Positions 48,526 through 59,050 of a stretch of 64,000 nt of DNA are shown here, one piece after another. The stretch spans positions 1,984,001 through 2,048,000 of the forward strand of contig JAKZZE010000004.1 in NCBI GenBank assembly GCA_024220505.1, read 5' to 3'. The notes below the pieces were generated by a model. It was given only the letters and a program-made list of their open reading frames with translations. It did not search any database and was not told where the DNA came from. Origin of the DNA: Rhizopus arrhizus (Eukaryota > Mucoromycota > Mucoromycetes > Mucorales > Rhizopodaceae). Position numbers and translations under genes: made by a program. Within the stretch, counting starts at the first letter, position 1, and every line of letters begins with the position of its first letter.

Positions 48526-49945
48526 TCAGCTACGGATTACTTTAAATGGAGCAAAACGACTACGGCCCACAATATTATTGTTCCAAAATTGGACCGTCTA
48601 TTGATTGGCTTCAATAGCATTGACCTATTTGGTAGCCTGAAAATAATTTTTATTTTTGGAAAAAATGATGAGTCCGATAAACACATTTTGTGCGTGCTTT
48701 ACTATTAATAAAAATAGTATGGATTTGCTTATATTGCACATTTGTGACATTATCTACATACTGGGGACGTAGTGAATGCCACAACAACATTTGTCTTAGC
48801 CTGTTGCTCTATATATTAAATAGTTAATTGAATGAAGAACTAGACATTTGCTTTATCGTTTTTTTTTTTCCTGCCATGATTTGTTAGACATTTTCAAAGC
48901 TGTTTAATTCATTTACTGTAATGATTGAATCGTGTCAGGTAGCACACTGGGTCCCAAAACTTAAAATAGCAAAAGACTTGTAAGAACATCACATTCAAAT
49001 CAAGACAGCAAAGAGGCAATCCAAAAAAAAAAAATCAAAAGGAAAATAATAGAATAAGAGAAGAAAGGTTAAAAACCATATTTTAGTGAATTTGATTGCT
49101 TTTTTTCAACCGTATGTTTTCTATTATGCCAATGTCTAATACATTCAATCTATTATTATTATTATTTTTTTTGTTCTGCTATTTCGCATTGGAGTAACTT
49201 TGTCAATCCCAAATATTCTGTTACTTTTATATTTTGTTTTTATTGATATAATTATATTTTTGCTTAAGATAAATATGGAAAGCAAATAAGGACAAAGACA
49301 ATACGAAATGATGAGTGGTAATGTCCCACAATAACAAAGCTCATTACTAGATTGAATAATAATACCATATATAGCACATCCAATAGTATTCCTTAAATTT
49401 ATGGAGGAATGGGCCGAATAATCCCTTAAATTAATCCAAGCTTAAAACTCCGAATCCAATCTGTATGTTTACCAGTAGATGGCCATGAACGCCACAAAAG
49501 CCTATAGACAATCTCGTTCATTATAAATGCAAATAAAGTATGCATAATTACTGTTTTTGTAGATTTAATCTTAATTTGATTAGCTGAAAAAGTAATTATA
49601 GTCAATTGATGACAATGTGTTTTCTTTTTTCGTGATCTAAATCTTGTTAAAGCCTTGTGCTTTCTGCGGAGCCTTCAGATTCTTGGCTAAAAACTCTTGT
49701 AGAAACTTCTTAGTAAATAAACGTAAACCAATGACTTAACGGAATAAATCTTTATTCATGATGTTCTTAAGCAAAGAACAACATAAGCATAACAACAGTA
49801 TTCATATGCAGCATGCTCATTGGCGTAGCATTCTACTTACACATCTCTTCATTCCTTTTATTTTCAAAGGTATTATTTGATCCAAACTACAACGGTTACA
49901 CCAGCAGTCGGTACAGAGTATCTATTTATGACTCTGGATCAATCT
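48526..49945. other. non-coding flank within duplication copy 2
   Basis: Equivalent of 24,671-26,105. No gene is seen. The T tract is short here (about 10). It ends in AATCT, the target of the LTR insertion. Confidence 0.6.
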
Positions 49946-50148
49946 CGAGATATTTGCAGATAATAAAGTGAGAAAAAAGAAAGGAAATAGTACTTGAAAA
50001 CTAGTGAATGAGTCTCTATGTAACCTCTTTATTAGATTTCAAGACGAGAGAGAGAACCCATTTAATCAAACTACGCCTTTATATAGGAAATGAAATTATT
50101 CAGGGACCGAAGTGAGTTCAAAGTCAATTTTAGTATTGAGCTTGAACA

Positions 50149-50279
50149 ATATAAATATTGTATATGAGCTTTAACGAATATGTAATAAGTAATATTATGT
50201 ATTCAGTACTTGTTATTTCTTATATAAGATCTGAGTAATCTCATACAAATAATAAGTATTTAATGATGTAAATACGACA
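50149..50279 (+). repeat. 131-bp direct repeat flanking LINE-C, left
   Basis: Matches 53,381-53,507 with a few substitutions and a 4-bp deletion. Both are LTR sequence. It is read as a long target-site duplication of LINE-C. Confidence 0.8.
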
Positions 50280-53237
50280 CAAAGCACACCAGCGGATAAA
50301 TGGGACAAGGTTAAATCGACGACGAAGAAAGTAATACGAAATTATGGGTATTCGTATGTTGATTGGAGGAAGACAACAGTACGACAGTTAGAACGGAAAA
50401 CAAATCGTATTTTAAGAGGCAAACCGCCGTTGGCAATAAGAGCGCAATTGATCGAACCTACTGATCGTATGTTAGGTAAATTGCAGCAAGAGTTGGCTAT
50501 AATCGATGGATTGAAAGCAGGAATTCGATGGCGAGAACAAGGAGAAAAATCTGCTGGCTTCTTTAAACGTCTACATCAGCAACGTACAGTGCAACAGCAT
50601 ATGACGGCAGTCAAAGACATGGATCGACATCTGTCTACTAACAATGTCGAAGCAGTATCACCAACAGATCACACATCCGACCCAACTGCAATGAGAGAAA
50701 TAGTACGGGAATATTACCAGCGGTTGTATACAACTGATCATGTTCAGGATATAGAAATCGACAATTATTTAAACACTATTCATTTTAGTAGATCAGTAGA
50801 TCAGCGTGAAAACGACGCATTGGTGTCAAATATCACAATGGATGAATTGTTGGAGCAAGTACAACGCAGCCCCAAACAGAGTAGTCCCGGTAACGATGGA
50901 TTGGGATATCAATACCTGCACATCTTGTTCGCCATTCCGTCACTCAAAAAGCTTATATTGGAAGTATATAACAACGCATTGACAAAAGAAGAGACCCCGT
51001 CATCTTGGAAAGGTATTCGTGTACGGCTATTACCAAAAAAAGGAGATGTATCTGATTTAAAGAATTGGAGACCGATATCATTGATCAATTGTGATGCAAA
51101 GATTTTCACTCGTGTTATCAACTTACGGCTATCAAACATTGTTAACAAAATCATTAATCCATCACAAACAGGGTTTATGAGAAGACGTTTCATAGGTGAT
51201 AATGGACTTCTCCTTCATCTCATAGTTCAACAAGCGAGGCGCAGCAAGCATACTGGTATCGGTCTACTCCTAGATCAAGAAAAAGCCTATGATCGGGTGA
51301 ACCCTCAATATCTGGTTCGAGTTCTAACAGCCTTTGGTTTCCACAAAAGTTTTATACGTTGTATCAACCATCTTTTCTTTGGGAATATGGTGCAGATTAA
51401 TGTGAACGGATATTTTACTCCTATTATTGACCAACAACGAGGTTTAAGACAGGGGGATCCACTGTTCCCAATCCTTTTTAACCTGGCGTTGGAACCTCTG
51501 CTTCTGGCAATAAATCAAGATAATGACATGATCGGTTACAGATATGTCACAACAGGTATCGAACATCGTGTGAAGACCTTAGCATATGCAGATGATATAT
51601 GCATCATGGTAGATAGTGTGCCCGACTATAATCGATTACACCATCATTTAAATCGGTACTCAATGGTCTCTAATGCCAAGTTCAATCAAGAAAAGACGGA
51701 AGCTTTTGCTTTGAGCGGATACCCGAATGAAACATGGAAAGCATATTTACTACAACAAAAGATCTCAGTATATCATACTGATAGGTCATCCGAACCATTT
51801 AGATACCTCGGTTATCGCATAATGTTCACTACTGCTCAGCGAAGTTTTTTACAGGACCAATTGATAGCAAAGGTGAAAGATCAAGTACATATATATTCTC
51901 AGCGCCAGATTTCACTACGAGGACGCGCAACAATCATGAACACTCTGATCTTGACCAAAATATGGTATTGTCTCAGATTGCTACATCCAACGCAGGCCTT
52001 TTTCACAGAATTAAAAAAAATTATATATGCTTTTGTATGGCAGCATAAACGGCCGCTGATATCCTTTGATCAACTATGCCTACCAATTGCTCAAGGTGGT
52101 TTAGGTGTTTTAAATCATCGGATACAACATATAGTACTACAGATTCGACATTTTCGTCATATCTTTAATAATACAAATTATCCCTCTTTGGTTCAGTCTA
52201 TCATTAAGCATCATTTATCTCTAATAGCTGGTAATGATCGTTTTTATTGTATCTCTCTTTTTGTGCCGGCTCTCAGGAAACATGATCTCAATCAACCGTT
52301 ATCAGTCATGCATTCCATATATAAAGCTTTTGATCATTTCTCTCTAGAACCTGACTTCTCGGCCTTGTCTCTCTCAAATCTATTACTACTACCACTCGCA
52401 AAACTTTTCATCTCGATTCCTGACTCTCATTGGCTCATACGACACCCAAAATTCCTAGCGTCTCATTTCTTCATCTATGATGATACTATTAATCGACTAC
52501 GGATAAGAGTCAGAGGCGAATATACAATTAAACCTGGATTGTGCTACCGTTTGTACAAAGACATTTTACAAAATAGAACAATAAGGATACAGCCGTACCT
52601 ATGGAAATACATTCTGGCTGACCCACCAGTCATAGAGGATGACCTTACGGCAGGCACTCTTTCTCAACAATTCCGAAATCAACAAATATGGCAGGAATTC
52701 ACATCATCTAAATTCAGACAAATAGTAAGTTTCTCCCACTATCAATCCAAGGTCAATGTCCCCAAAGTTCGTCTAAAGTTGTTTTGGAGAACAAGTATGC
52801 TCCTTCAAGCACGTGCAGTGTGGTATAGGGTACTTAACTTTAAGCTACCCACGATGTCCTACTTACACTATATTCAAACAACTAATTCCAATCAATGTCG
52901 ATTATGTCAAGATCACGAAGAAACAATGGAACACTTTTTGATCTTTTGTTCAATCAAATACTCAATTTGGAAATCTATATTTCACAACTTCTATCCTGAC
53001 TTCAATCTGCAATCCGAATCAATATGGCAACTACTTTGTTCTCTCAAACCTCCAGATTTCTTCCCTAGTCATTTGTACCAACAACTATTCATAGTGGTAT
53101 CTACCTCATTATGGTACATATGGTACTTTCATTGGCAACTCGTCATCCACAACGCTCCTTATCAACCCAATCTAATCATCTCCAAAATTATCTCGCAAGT
53201 CTCTGTACTTACAAATAAACATCCTTTGATCGAATAA
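50280..53237 (+). pseudogene. LINE-C ORF2 fragment: reverse transcriptase, uninterrupted
   Basis: An open frame of 985 codons without an ATG at its 5' edge. Motifs: RPISLINCDAKIFTRVIN, LLLDQEKAYDRV, RGLRQGDPLFPILFNLALEP, LAYADDICIMVD, and the C-terminal zinc cluster CRLCQDHEETMEHFLIFC (C-x2-C-x8-H-x4-C). The endonuclease domain is missing, so it could not move by itself, yet the reading frame is clean. It is closely similar in layout to LINE-D ORF2 (same Tx1/L1-like lineage by motif). Confidence 0.85.
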
Positions 53238-53380
53238 TTACACTGGTTTCCTTTCCGTTTCGATAATACCATTTCTCTATGATAATTATATTCCAGATTT
53301 ACTCATTGAATAATAATCTAGTCACACCACTCCTTGATGTGTGACTCCAAGTTAAATAAAATAACTTCTTTTACAAAAAA
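50280..53380 (+). mobile_element. LINE-C, 5'-truncated non-LTR retrotransposon
   Basis: It begins in mid-ORF2 after the endonuclease (TPADKWDKV aligns with SPAKSWDHI of LINE-D). It contains RT and the C-terminal zinc region, then a 3' UTR of about 140 bp and a short A run (CAAAAAAA near 53,374). It is inserted in the solo LTR. Confidence 0.88.
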
Positions 53381-53507
53381 ATATAAACATTGTATATGAG
53401 CTTTAGGGAATATGTAATAATATTATGTATTCAGTACTTGTTATTTCTTATATAAGATCTGAGTAATCTCATACGAATAATAAGTATTTAATGATGTAAA
53501 TACGACA
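53381..53507 (+). repeat. 127-bp direct repeat flanking LINE-C, right
   Basis: Partner of 50,149-50,279. Differences include TTAGGGAAT versus TTAACGAAT and loss of GTAA. Confidence 0.8.
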
Positions 53508-53527
53508 AACCTGACAAGAAATCATAC

Positions 53528-54883
53528 ATGGTTCTTTCCGCCAAAAATAATTTTGACCAATTTGGTGGCTTATCTAAGTCACCTCACTCAACATCAACAT
53601 CTCAAACATCTCCTAATCAGCGATCTTGGGTACAAGTGGTAACCAAAAATCGTAAATCACTCTTACATGCTACGAGAACAAATATTCCAGCTGATGTTCC
53701 CGGATCTACAACAGTTGACAAGAACAATTTAACCATCATCAAAACCAGTATTTGGCGCCCGGGTCATGGACCAGGCAGTGTATTCATTGATATGACCGGA
53801 CGCAAAGAAACCAAACTTGAGTTCTTACGTTTAGTTGCCCAACAATACCCCTCTCGAATGGGAGTCCTTACGCAGCAATTTGGATCTATGAAATTTGCTG
53901 AGATTAATTTCGAGCCGACAGATAATGCCTTGACCGATTTTCTTGCAAATGGTATTAAGTTTAGTGATAACTCGATCGTGCTACCTTGTCGTGCTCTTGA
54001 CAGCCAAATGAAGGTAGTCCGTCTCCGTCTGTCGAATTTACCTTTTTTGAATGAGAGCACCTTATTAGCTGGACTGCAAAAGAGTTTACAGAGATACGGG
54101 GACATCCTTGATGTTGGGATTCTTTTAGAGCCGACTACAGGGACCTATATGTGCACCGGCTATGCTACCCTTAATATAGCCTCTGAGACTAAGAATTTTA
54201 AGGATTTAACTCATCTCATTCCTTGGGATGAAATGGAGGACTTTGGTTTCTATGCTGTATGGAACCAGATGCCTCATTACTGCCGTTACTGCCACGAAGA
54301 GGGCCATGTCGTGGTCAACTGTCCTAAGCGACGAGCTCGCTATACTTGCTGGAATTGTGGTGTAGATGGCCATATGGCAGCCTCCTGTACTCGAGATAAG
54401 CCTTCTAAGCGCGCTCGTAAACAAACGGAAACTGTTACGGTTAATCCTACAGTTGTCGAACAAAACCCTCTCCTACCAGCTAATCAGGAACTGCCTACGA
54501 ACTCAGATTCCATAGATACTGCGAAACCATCCGAGACCGAAATAAAGGATCAACCGGAAAATGGCAACCAAGAATCAATCGATGAAGCATCCTCTCTTAT
54601 TCCCAAAGTAGTGCTCACAATGCCTCCACAGCCCGTTACCTCCAACATCAAAGCTTCACCTAGCAAGAAATCATCAAAGGTTGGTAGGATATATCCTGGG
54701 CACAAGCCATACGAACGTCCGGTCACTCGATCTCAGTCAGTTCCTTCTCAAGTAACACCTTCTGAATCATCGCACAATATGCAACTTGATCAACACGACG
54801 CCGCCATTACAGATGCCACTGCAGATTCCTCCTCATTCGACAGCCATACGGATGATGGGCACTCCCTTACTATACTTCATTAA
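53528..54883 (+). CDS. LINE-D ORF1, gag-like zinc-knuckle protein, 451 aa
   Basis: The N-terminal half has an RRM-like or esterase-less nucleic-acid-binding appearance (VVRLRLSNLPFLNESTLLAG followed by a second fold). At about residues 256-287 lie two CCHC knuckles, CRYCHEEGHVVVNC and CWNCGVDGHMAASC (C-x2-C-x4-H-x4-C). A disordered, Pro/Ser-rich C-terminus follows. It would coat the element RNA and act as chaperone. The stop TAA at 54,881 is followed after one base by the ATG of ORF2, suggesting coupled translation. Confidence 0.88.
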   Translation: MVLSAKNNFDQFGGLSKSPHSTSTSQTSPNQRSWVQVVTKNRKSLLHATRTNIPADVPGSTTVDKNNLTIIKTSIWRPGHGPGSVFIDMTGRKETKLEFLRLVAQQYPSRMGVLTQQFGSMKFAEINFEPTDNALTDFLANGIKFSDNSIVLPCRALDSQMKVVRLRLSNLPFLNESTLLAGLQKSLQRYGDILDVGILLEPTTGTYMCTGYATLNIASETKNFKDLTHLIPWDEMEDFGFYAVWNQMPHYCRYCHEEGHVVVNCPKRRARYTCWNCGVDGHMAASCTRDKPSKRARKQTETVTVNPTVVEQNPLLPANQELPTNSDSIDTAKPSETEIKDQPENGNQESIDEASSLIPKVVLTMPPQPVTSNIKASPSKKSSKVGRIYPGHKPYERPVTRSQSVPSQVTPSESSHNMQLDQHDAAITDATADSSSFDSHTDDGHSLTILH

Positions 54884-54884
54884 T

Positions 54885-57800
54885 ATGAGTAATAAGTCTC
54901 AACACTTATTACTACGTATTGCTTCACTAAACTGCAATAGTTTAGTGAAGTCCAACAATACCAACAAACAATCAAAATTTATAAGATACTTACGTTCCTT
55001 AAACTTCGATATTATGACTTTTCAAGAAACTCATGTTTCTGATAATATACTTTCTTTGATCAATACACAATTCCAGGCTCAACACTCCTTATGGTCTCGA
55101 CATTGTGGTATTGTCTCGTTCAGTCCTTCCTTCGTATTCTCAATCAATTTGACACCCGAGAACGATAGAACTATACTCACAAAGGTTACACATCCTCACA
55201 ACGCCTTTGCTCCTTTCTATGTTCTTGTTATATATGCTCCAGCCACCTCTGGTCAACACCGTTCACAGTTCTTTGATCAGCTATTTGACCTCTTACATTC
55301 ACCGACTCTGGATATTAACTTCGACCGTCTTGTTATTACTGGAGATTTTAACTATTCATACCAACGTTCTCACCTGTCTTCCCAAACTTCTCTACAATGG
55401 GTTTCATTTTTAGATGATCATTTTTACAACGCATTACAGAAGGATGACCTACACGAGCTACCTACATTCCGACGCAATGACCATATATGTTCTACTATCG
55501 ATTATATATTCGTTAGTCAGTCTTGGTGCTCTAAGGTCACAGAAAGTAACATACACAAATTGGATGCCTCCTGGTCAGATCATTCACTTCTGTCGATTAC
55601 TTGTTGTATCGGTTCCTCCCCTTCTGGTCCCGGCCTTTGGCGTGGAAACCCCCTTCTCGCTCGAAACCCCGCTTACCAACAATATCTTCGCCAACATCTA
55701 GAAGATATTATACCCAAGTTACCTTCTGAATGGTCTCCTGCAAAATCATGGGATCACATTAAACTTCAAGTTAAACAGCTCACACGCACTTTCGCAGTAG
55801 ATTACACTAATTGGCGTACAAAAACCATCCGCAAACTACAAAGCAATCGAAATAAATTTTTGCGCAGTAAACCACCATTAGCTATTCGCTTACATCAATT
55901 GCCTATTTTCGATCAACAAATTGCATCATTACAACAAGAACTTACTGATATCCTGGCTCTCAAAGCTAGTGTTCGCTGGCAGGAAGCAGGTGAAACTTCG
56001 ATCAAGTATCTAAAAAGTATATATCGTAAACGTACAGTTGAACAACATATTACCACCTTACGATCTGACGACAATGAAGATCCGGTCGAAGGTATTGATC
56101 AACTACTCCCCATCACCCAACAGTTTTACCAATCCTTGTATGATGCGGACCCTGTCGATGATCTTCAGCTCGATTCCTATCTCCAAGGTATTTCAGATCT
56201 ACCCCAAGTGACCTCTGCCCATTGTGATGTTCTTATGGCGCCAATCACTATTGACGAGATCATTCAAGAAACAGCACGCGTGCAAAATAAAATCAGCAGC
56301 CCAGGGGAAGATGGTCTTGGCTACGCCTTTCTGTACCAACTATTTCGCTACCCTCCTCTACAGGAATTGGTTTTAAAGGTATATAATCAAGCACATAACT
56401 CCAGTATCTTTCCACATTCATGGCAAGAATTACGGGTAAGGCTGTTGGCAAAAAAGGGTGATTTAACGAATCTAAAAAATTGTCGACCTATCTCACTAAT
56501 CAACTGTGATGCCAAAATTTATACCAGAGTTATCAACTCACGATTGCGGCAGGTAATACCATCCCTGATCAATCGATGTCAAACTGGGTTTATGCCGAAT
56601 CGCTTTATCGCGGAAAATGGTCTCGTGCTTAATATTGTAATGGAACATGCTCGTAAGGACAATCGTCAGGAAATTGCTCTCCTTTTGGATCAAGAAAAAG
56701 CCTACGATCGGGTACACCCCTCTTACTTACGCTCAGTGCTACTAAAGTTCGGGTTCCCAACGGTACTTGTGAACTCTTTGATTGGGCTATTTTTTGGTAA
56801 CCGGGTCCGGGTCAACATCAACGGACATCTCACCGAAGAAGTAACCCAATCCCGCGGCCTCCGTCAAGGGGATCCGCTGTCGCCTCTTCTGTTTAATCTC
56901 GCACTAGAACCATTCCTAAGACATGTTTTACAAGACACTTCTTTGTTTGGATTCTCATTCCTTCCATTGCCAGCCGATCCAAATCCTCCTCCTGCTCTTA
57001 AAGTACTTGCTTATGCTGATGATGTTTGTGTCTTTCTATCTTCACCTGCAGATTTCCTACGTCTTCAACATCATCTACAGACCTACGGGCAAGTATCCAA
57101 CGCTAAAGTCAACCTTTCAAAAACTGAAGCAATTTTTCTCAATGGAAAGAGTTCCAGCCAATGGCAGCAACTTCTTACACAGCACCAGATCCTCACATGG
57201 CATGATCATACTAAATCACAGCCTCTCCGCTATCTTGGATTTCCGGTTATTCAATCTATTGCTCAGCGAAGATATGTAGAAGACCATCTGTTACAAAATA
57301 TCAAAACCCAATGCTCAATCTATTCTCAACGGCATCTCTCTCTTAGAGGCCGTGTGACTGTGACTAACACTCTACTGCTATCTAAATTGTGGTATTCCTT
57401 GAGAGTTATCTCACTGCCAAAATCCTTCTTTTGCCAGATTCGATCAACGATCTATCAATTTATCTCGAAAGGCATCAAACCTGGTTTTCGATATGCTTTG
57501 TTTTGTCAACCGTTATCCAAGGGCGGGTTGGGTTTGTTAGACCCTCTTATCCAACACCGTAGCTTACAAGTCCGATGGCTCCGTTTGCTGTTTACTGATG
57601 ACTTTCAGAGCTCCTGTAGTCAAGTATATTTGAAGGATTTTATACGACGGTTCCACTCCTCGGGTACTTCCTCCTTATTGTCTTGTTTCTTTCCAGCTCT
57701 TCGTTCAACAACAGATGTGTCTTTTGGTTCTTTTATCCCTGCACTTTATACCACTATGGATTCTTTTCTGAGTAATGGCATGTCTGAAGTTCAATGCAAT

Positions 57801-58646
57801 CCATCCACTCTGTTATGCCTACCCATTTGCTCGCTTTTCTCGGAAATCCCGGATGGTCATTGGTTACGAAGTCCTCACCGCTCCAAATCACAGGCAAGAC
57901 ACTATTTTACATACGATCAGCCACTCCAAAGGATACGGCCTATGTTGGCGTCAGACTCACCACCTCATCCTCGATTATCAGCCCGATTACTACGAGATCT
58001 ACAAAATCGTACCGTCAAACTGAATGAGATGACTTGGCAGGTCATATTGAATACATCTACTGAGCCAGGTAGTGTGACAGACTATCCTTTTGTCACATGG
58101 CTCACAAGATCATTGGAATGGGTTTCTTTTTGTCCTCGAGTATACCGTCAGACTCAGCTCGATTCTATACTTCCTTGTCCGGCTCCTACCATACCGCCTG
58201 ATGGTTGGTTGCGTTTCTGGAACCTCACTATTCTGCCTGAAGCAAGATCGTTCTCTTTTCGCTTCATCCACGGCAAATTGCATAGTCAATCATCTGTAGC
58301 CCGTTTCAATCCTGATGTCAGTGCTACATGCAAGTTCTGCAATGTACCTTCCGAGGATATATCTCATCTTCTCGTGGAATGTCCTCATAAATGGTCCATT
58401 TGGCAAGAAGCTCTGTCTCGTTTTGCACCTCATCTCGAGTTTCAATCAACTGATATCCTTACCCTTTTATTGCATCACACGCGCTTCGATTATATTGACA
58501 ACACAACTCTGCTTCGTCTTAGTTATTATATCCTTTTATTTTTATGGCGTGCACATTGGCGATACATCTTTGATAATGTTCCTCTCTTACCTGAACGTAT
58601 TGTCACAACAGCTTTTGAAAAAATTGGGATGCTCAGTCTTCACTAA
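54885..58646 (+). CDS. LINE-D ORF2, endonuclease plus reverse transcriptase, 1,253 aa
   Basis: I chose the ATG at 54,885 (MSNKSQHLLLRIASLNC), one base after the ORF1 stop. The frame is open further upstream inside ORF1, to 54,786. An APE-type endonuclease lies at about residues 10-235: QETHVSD, VITGDFNYS, STIDYIFVS, SDHSLL. RT: RPISLINCDAKIYTRVIN, LLLDQEKAYDRV, RGLRQGDPLSPLLFNLALEP, LAYADDVCVFL. A C-terminal zinc cluster CKFCNVPSEDISHLLVEC follows. No stop or frameshift is seen. It nicks target DNA and copies the element RNA onto the nick. The motif style is closest to the Tx1/L1 group (inference). Confidence 0.93.
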   Translation: MSNKSQHLLLRIASLNCNSLVKSNNTNKQSKFIRYLRSLNFDIMTFQETHVSDNILSLINTQFQAQHSLWSRHCGIVSFSPSFVFSINLTPENDRTILTKVTHPHNAFAPFYVLVIYAPATSGQHRSQFFDQLFDLLHSPTLDINFDRLVITGDFNYSYQRSHLSSQTSLQWVSFLDDHFYNALQKDDLHELPTFRRNDHICSTIDYIFVSQSWCSKVTESNIHKLDASWSDHSLLSITCCIGSSPSGPGLWRGNPLLARNPAYQQYLRQHLEDIIPKLPSEWSPAKSWDHIKLQVKQLTRTFAVDYTNWRTKTIRKLQSNRNKFLRSKPPLAIRLHQLPIFDQQIASLQQELTDILALKASVRWQEAGETSIKYLKSIYRKRTVEQHITTLRSDDNEDPVEGIDQLLPITQQFYQSLYDADPVDDLQLDSYLQGISDLPQVTSAHCDVLMAPITIDEIIQETARVQNKISSPGEDGLGYAFLYQLFRYPPLQELVLKVYNQAHNSSIFPHSWQELRVRLLAKKGDLTNLKNCRPISLINCDAKIYTRVINSRLRQVIPSLINRCQTGFMPNRFIAENGLVLNIVMEHARKDNRQEIALLLDQEKAYDRVHPSYLRSVLLKFGFPTVLVNSLIGLFFGNRVRVNINGHLTEEVTQSRGLRQGDPLSPLLFNLALEPFLRHVLQDTSLFGFSFLPLPADPNPPPALKVLAYADDVCVFLSSPADFLRLQHHLQTYGQVSNAKVNLSKTEAIFLNGKSSSQWQQLLTQHQILTWHDHTKSQPLRYLGFPVIQSIAQRRYVEDHLLQNIKTQCSIYSQRHLSLRGRVTVTNTLLLSKLWYSLRVISLPKSFFCQIRSTIYQFISKGIKPGFRYALFCQPLSKGGLGLLDPLIQHRSLQVRWLRLLFTDDFQSSCSQVYLKDFIRRFHSSGTSSLLSCFFPALRSTTDVSFGSFIPALYTTMDSFLSNGMSEVQCNPSTLLCLPICSLFSEIPDGHWLRSPHRSKSQARHYFTYDQPLQRIRPMLASDSPPHPRLSARLLRDLQNRTVKLNEMTWQVILNTSTEPGSVTDYPFVTWLTRSLEWVSFCPRVYRQTQLDSILPCPAPTIPPDGWLRFWNLTILPEARSFSFRFIHGKLHSQSSVARFNPDVSATCKFCNVPSEDISHLLVECPHKWSIWQEALSRFAPHLEFQSTDILTLLLHHTRFDYIDNTTLLRLSYYILLFLWRAHWRYIFDNVPLLPERIVTTAFEKIGMLSLH

Positions 58647-59050
58647 AAGTACACCACTCAATACGACGTGTGACTTATTTTAACCTTTTTTTATTTTATA
58701 ATTGTTTATTCAATAAAAGAAATTTAATATCTAAAAAAAAAAAAAAAAAAAAAAAAACCTGACAAGAAAAGCTTAGATCGTTAAAGACTAATAGTTAACG
58801 GCAAGTTTGTTGAAATTATATGTGTCAATTATGCTCCATAGTACTTGTTATGGACTTGTAGTATACTACTTTATTAACAATTAAATTTGATGGTTTTCAA
58901 GTTAGAAGTGACAAGACAATTTACAAAAGGCGTACTAATTTTTTCATAATTGTGCAACAGTAATTGAACATATAAAAGGATACCTCGATAACCGGAAACT
59001 AGAGCAAATTACTTTGTTTTTCTTTCTCAATCTTAATTTACTAAAAAAAA

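Larger units (their letters stand above)
49946..53507 (-). mobile_element. solo LTR (about 335 bp), split by LINE-C
   Basis: Parts 49,946-50,279 and 53,381-53,507. Read on the minus strand it starts TGTCGTATTTACATC and has a TATA-like CCTATATAAAGG (50,073-50,084 region) followed by AATAAAG, a normal LTR order. It is flanked by AATCT (49,941-49,945) and AACCT (53,508-53,512), a 5-bp duplication with one change. Copy 1 of the segment has the empty site. The inner end (CGAG) does not show the usual CA, so the exact edge may be off by a few bases. Confidence 0.7.
53522..58758 (+). mobile_element. LINE-D, apparently intact non-LTR retrotransposon
   Basis: Flanked by CCTGACAAGAAA at 53,510-53,521 and 58,759-58,770. 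Both ORFs are open, AATAAA lies at 58,712, and a tail of about 26 A occupies 58,733-58,758. Only 6 bp precede the ORF1 ATG, so the 5' UTR is either very short or slightly truncated. The empty site is seen in copy 1 (26,104-26,115). It is a good candidate for a recent, possibly active element. Confidence 0.92.

Noticed and set aside
49946..53507. An LTR retrotransposon with LTRs at 50,149 and 53,381
   Set aside because: The interior encodes a non-LTR RT with a C-terminal LINE zinc cluster and no gag, integrase or protease; the repeats are better explained as a target duplication inside one solo LTR.
54786..54884. Longer start for LINE-D ORF2 inside ORF1
   Set aside because: Residues before 54,885 are the out-of-frame reading of the ORF1 tail; the ATG right after the ORF1 stop is the more natural start.
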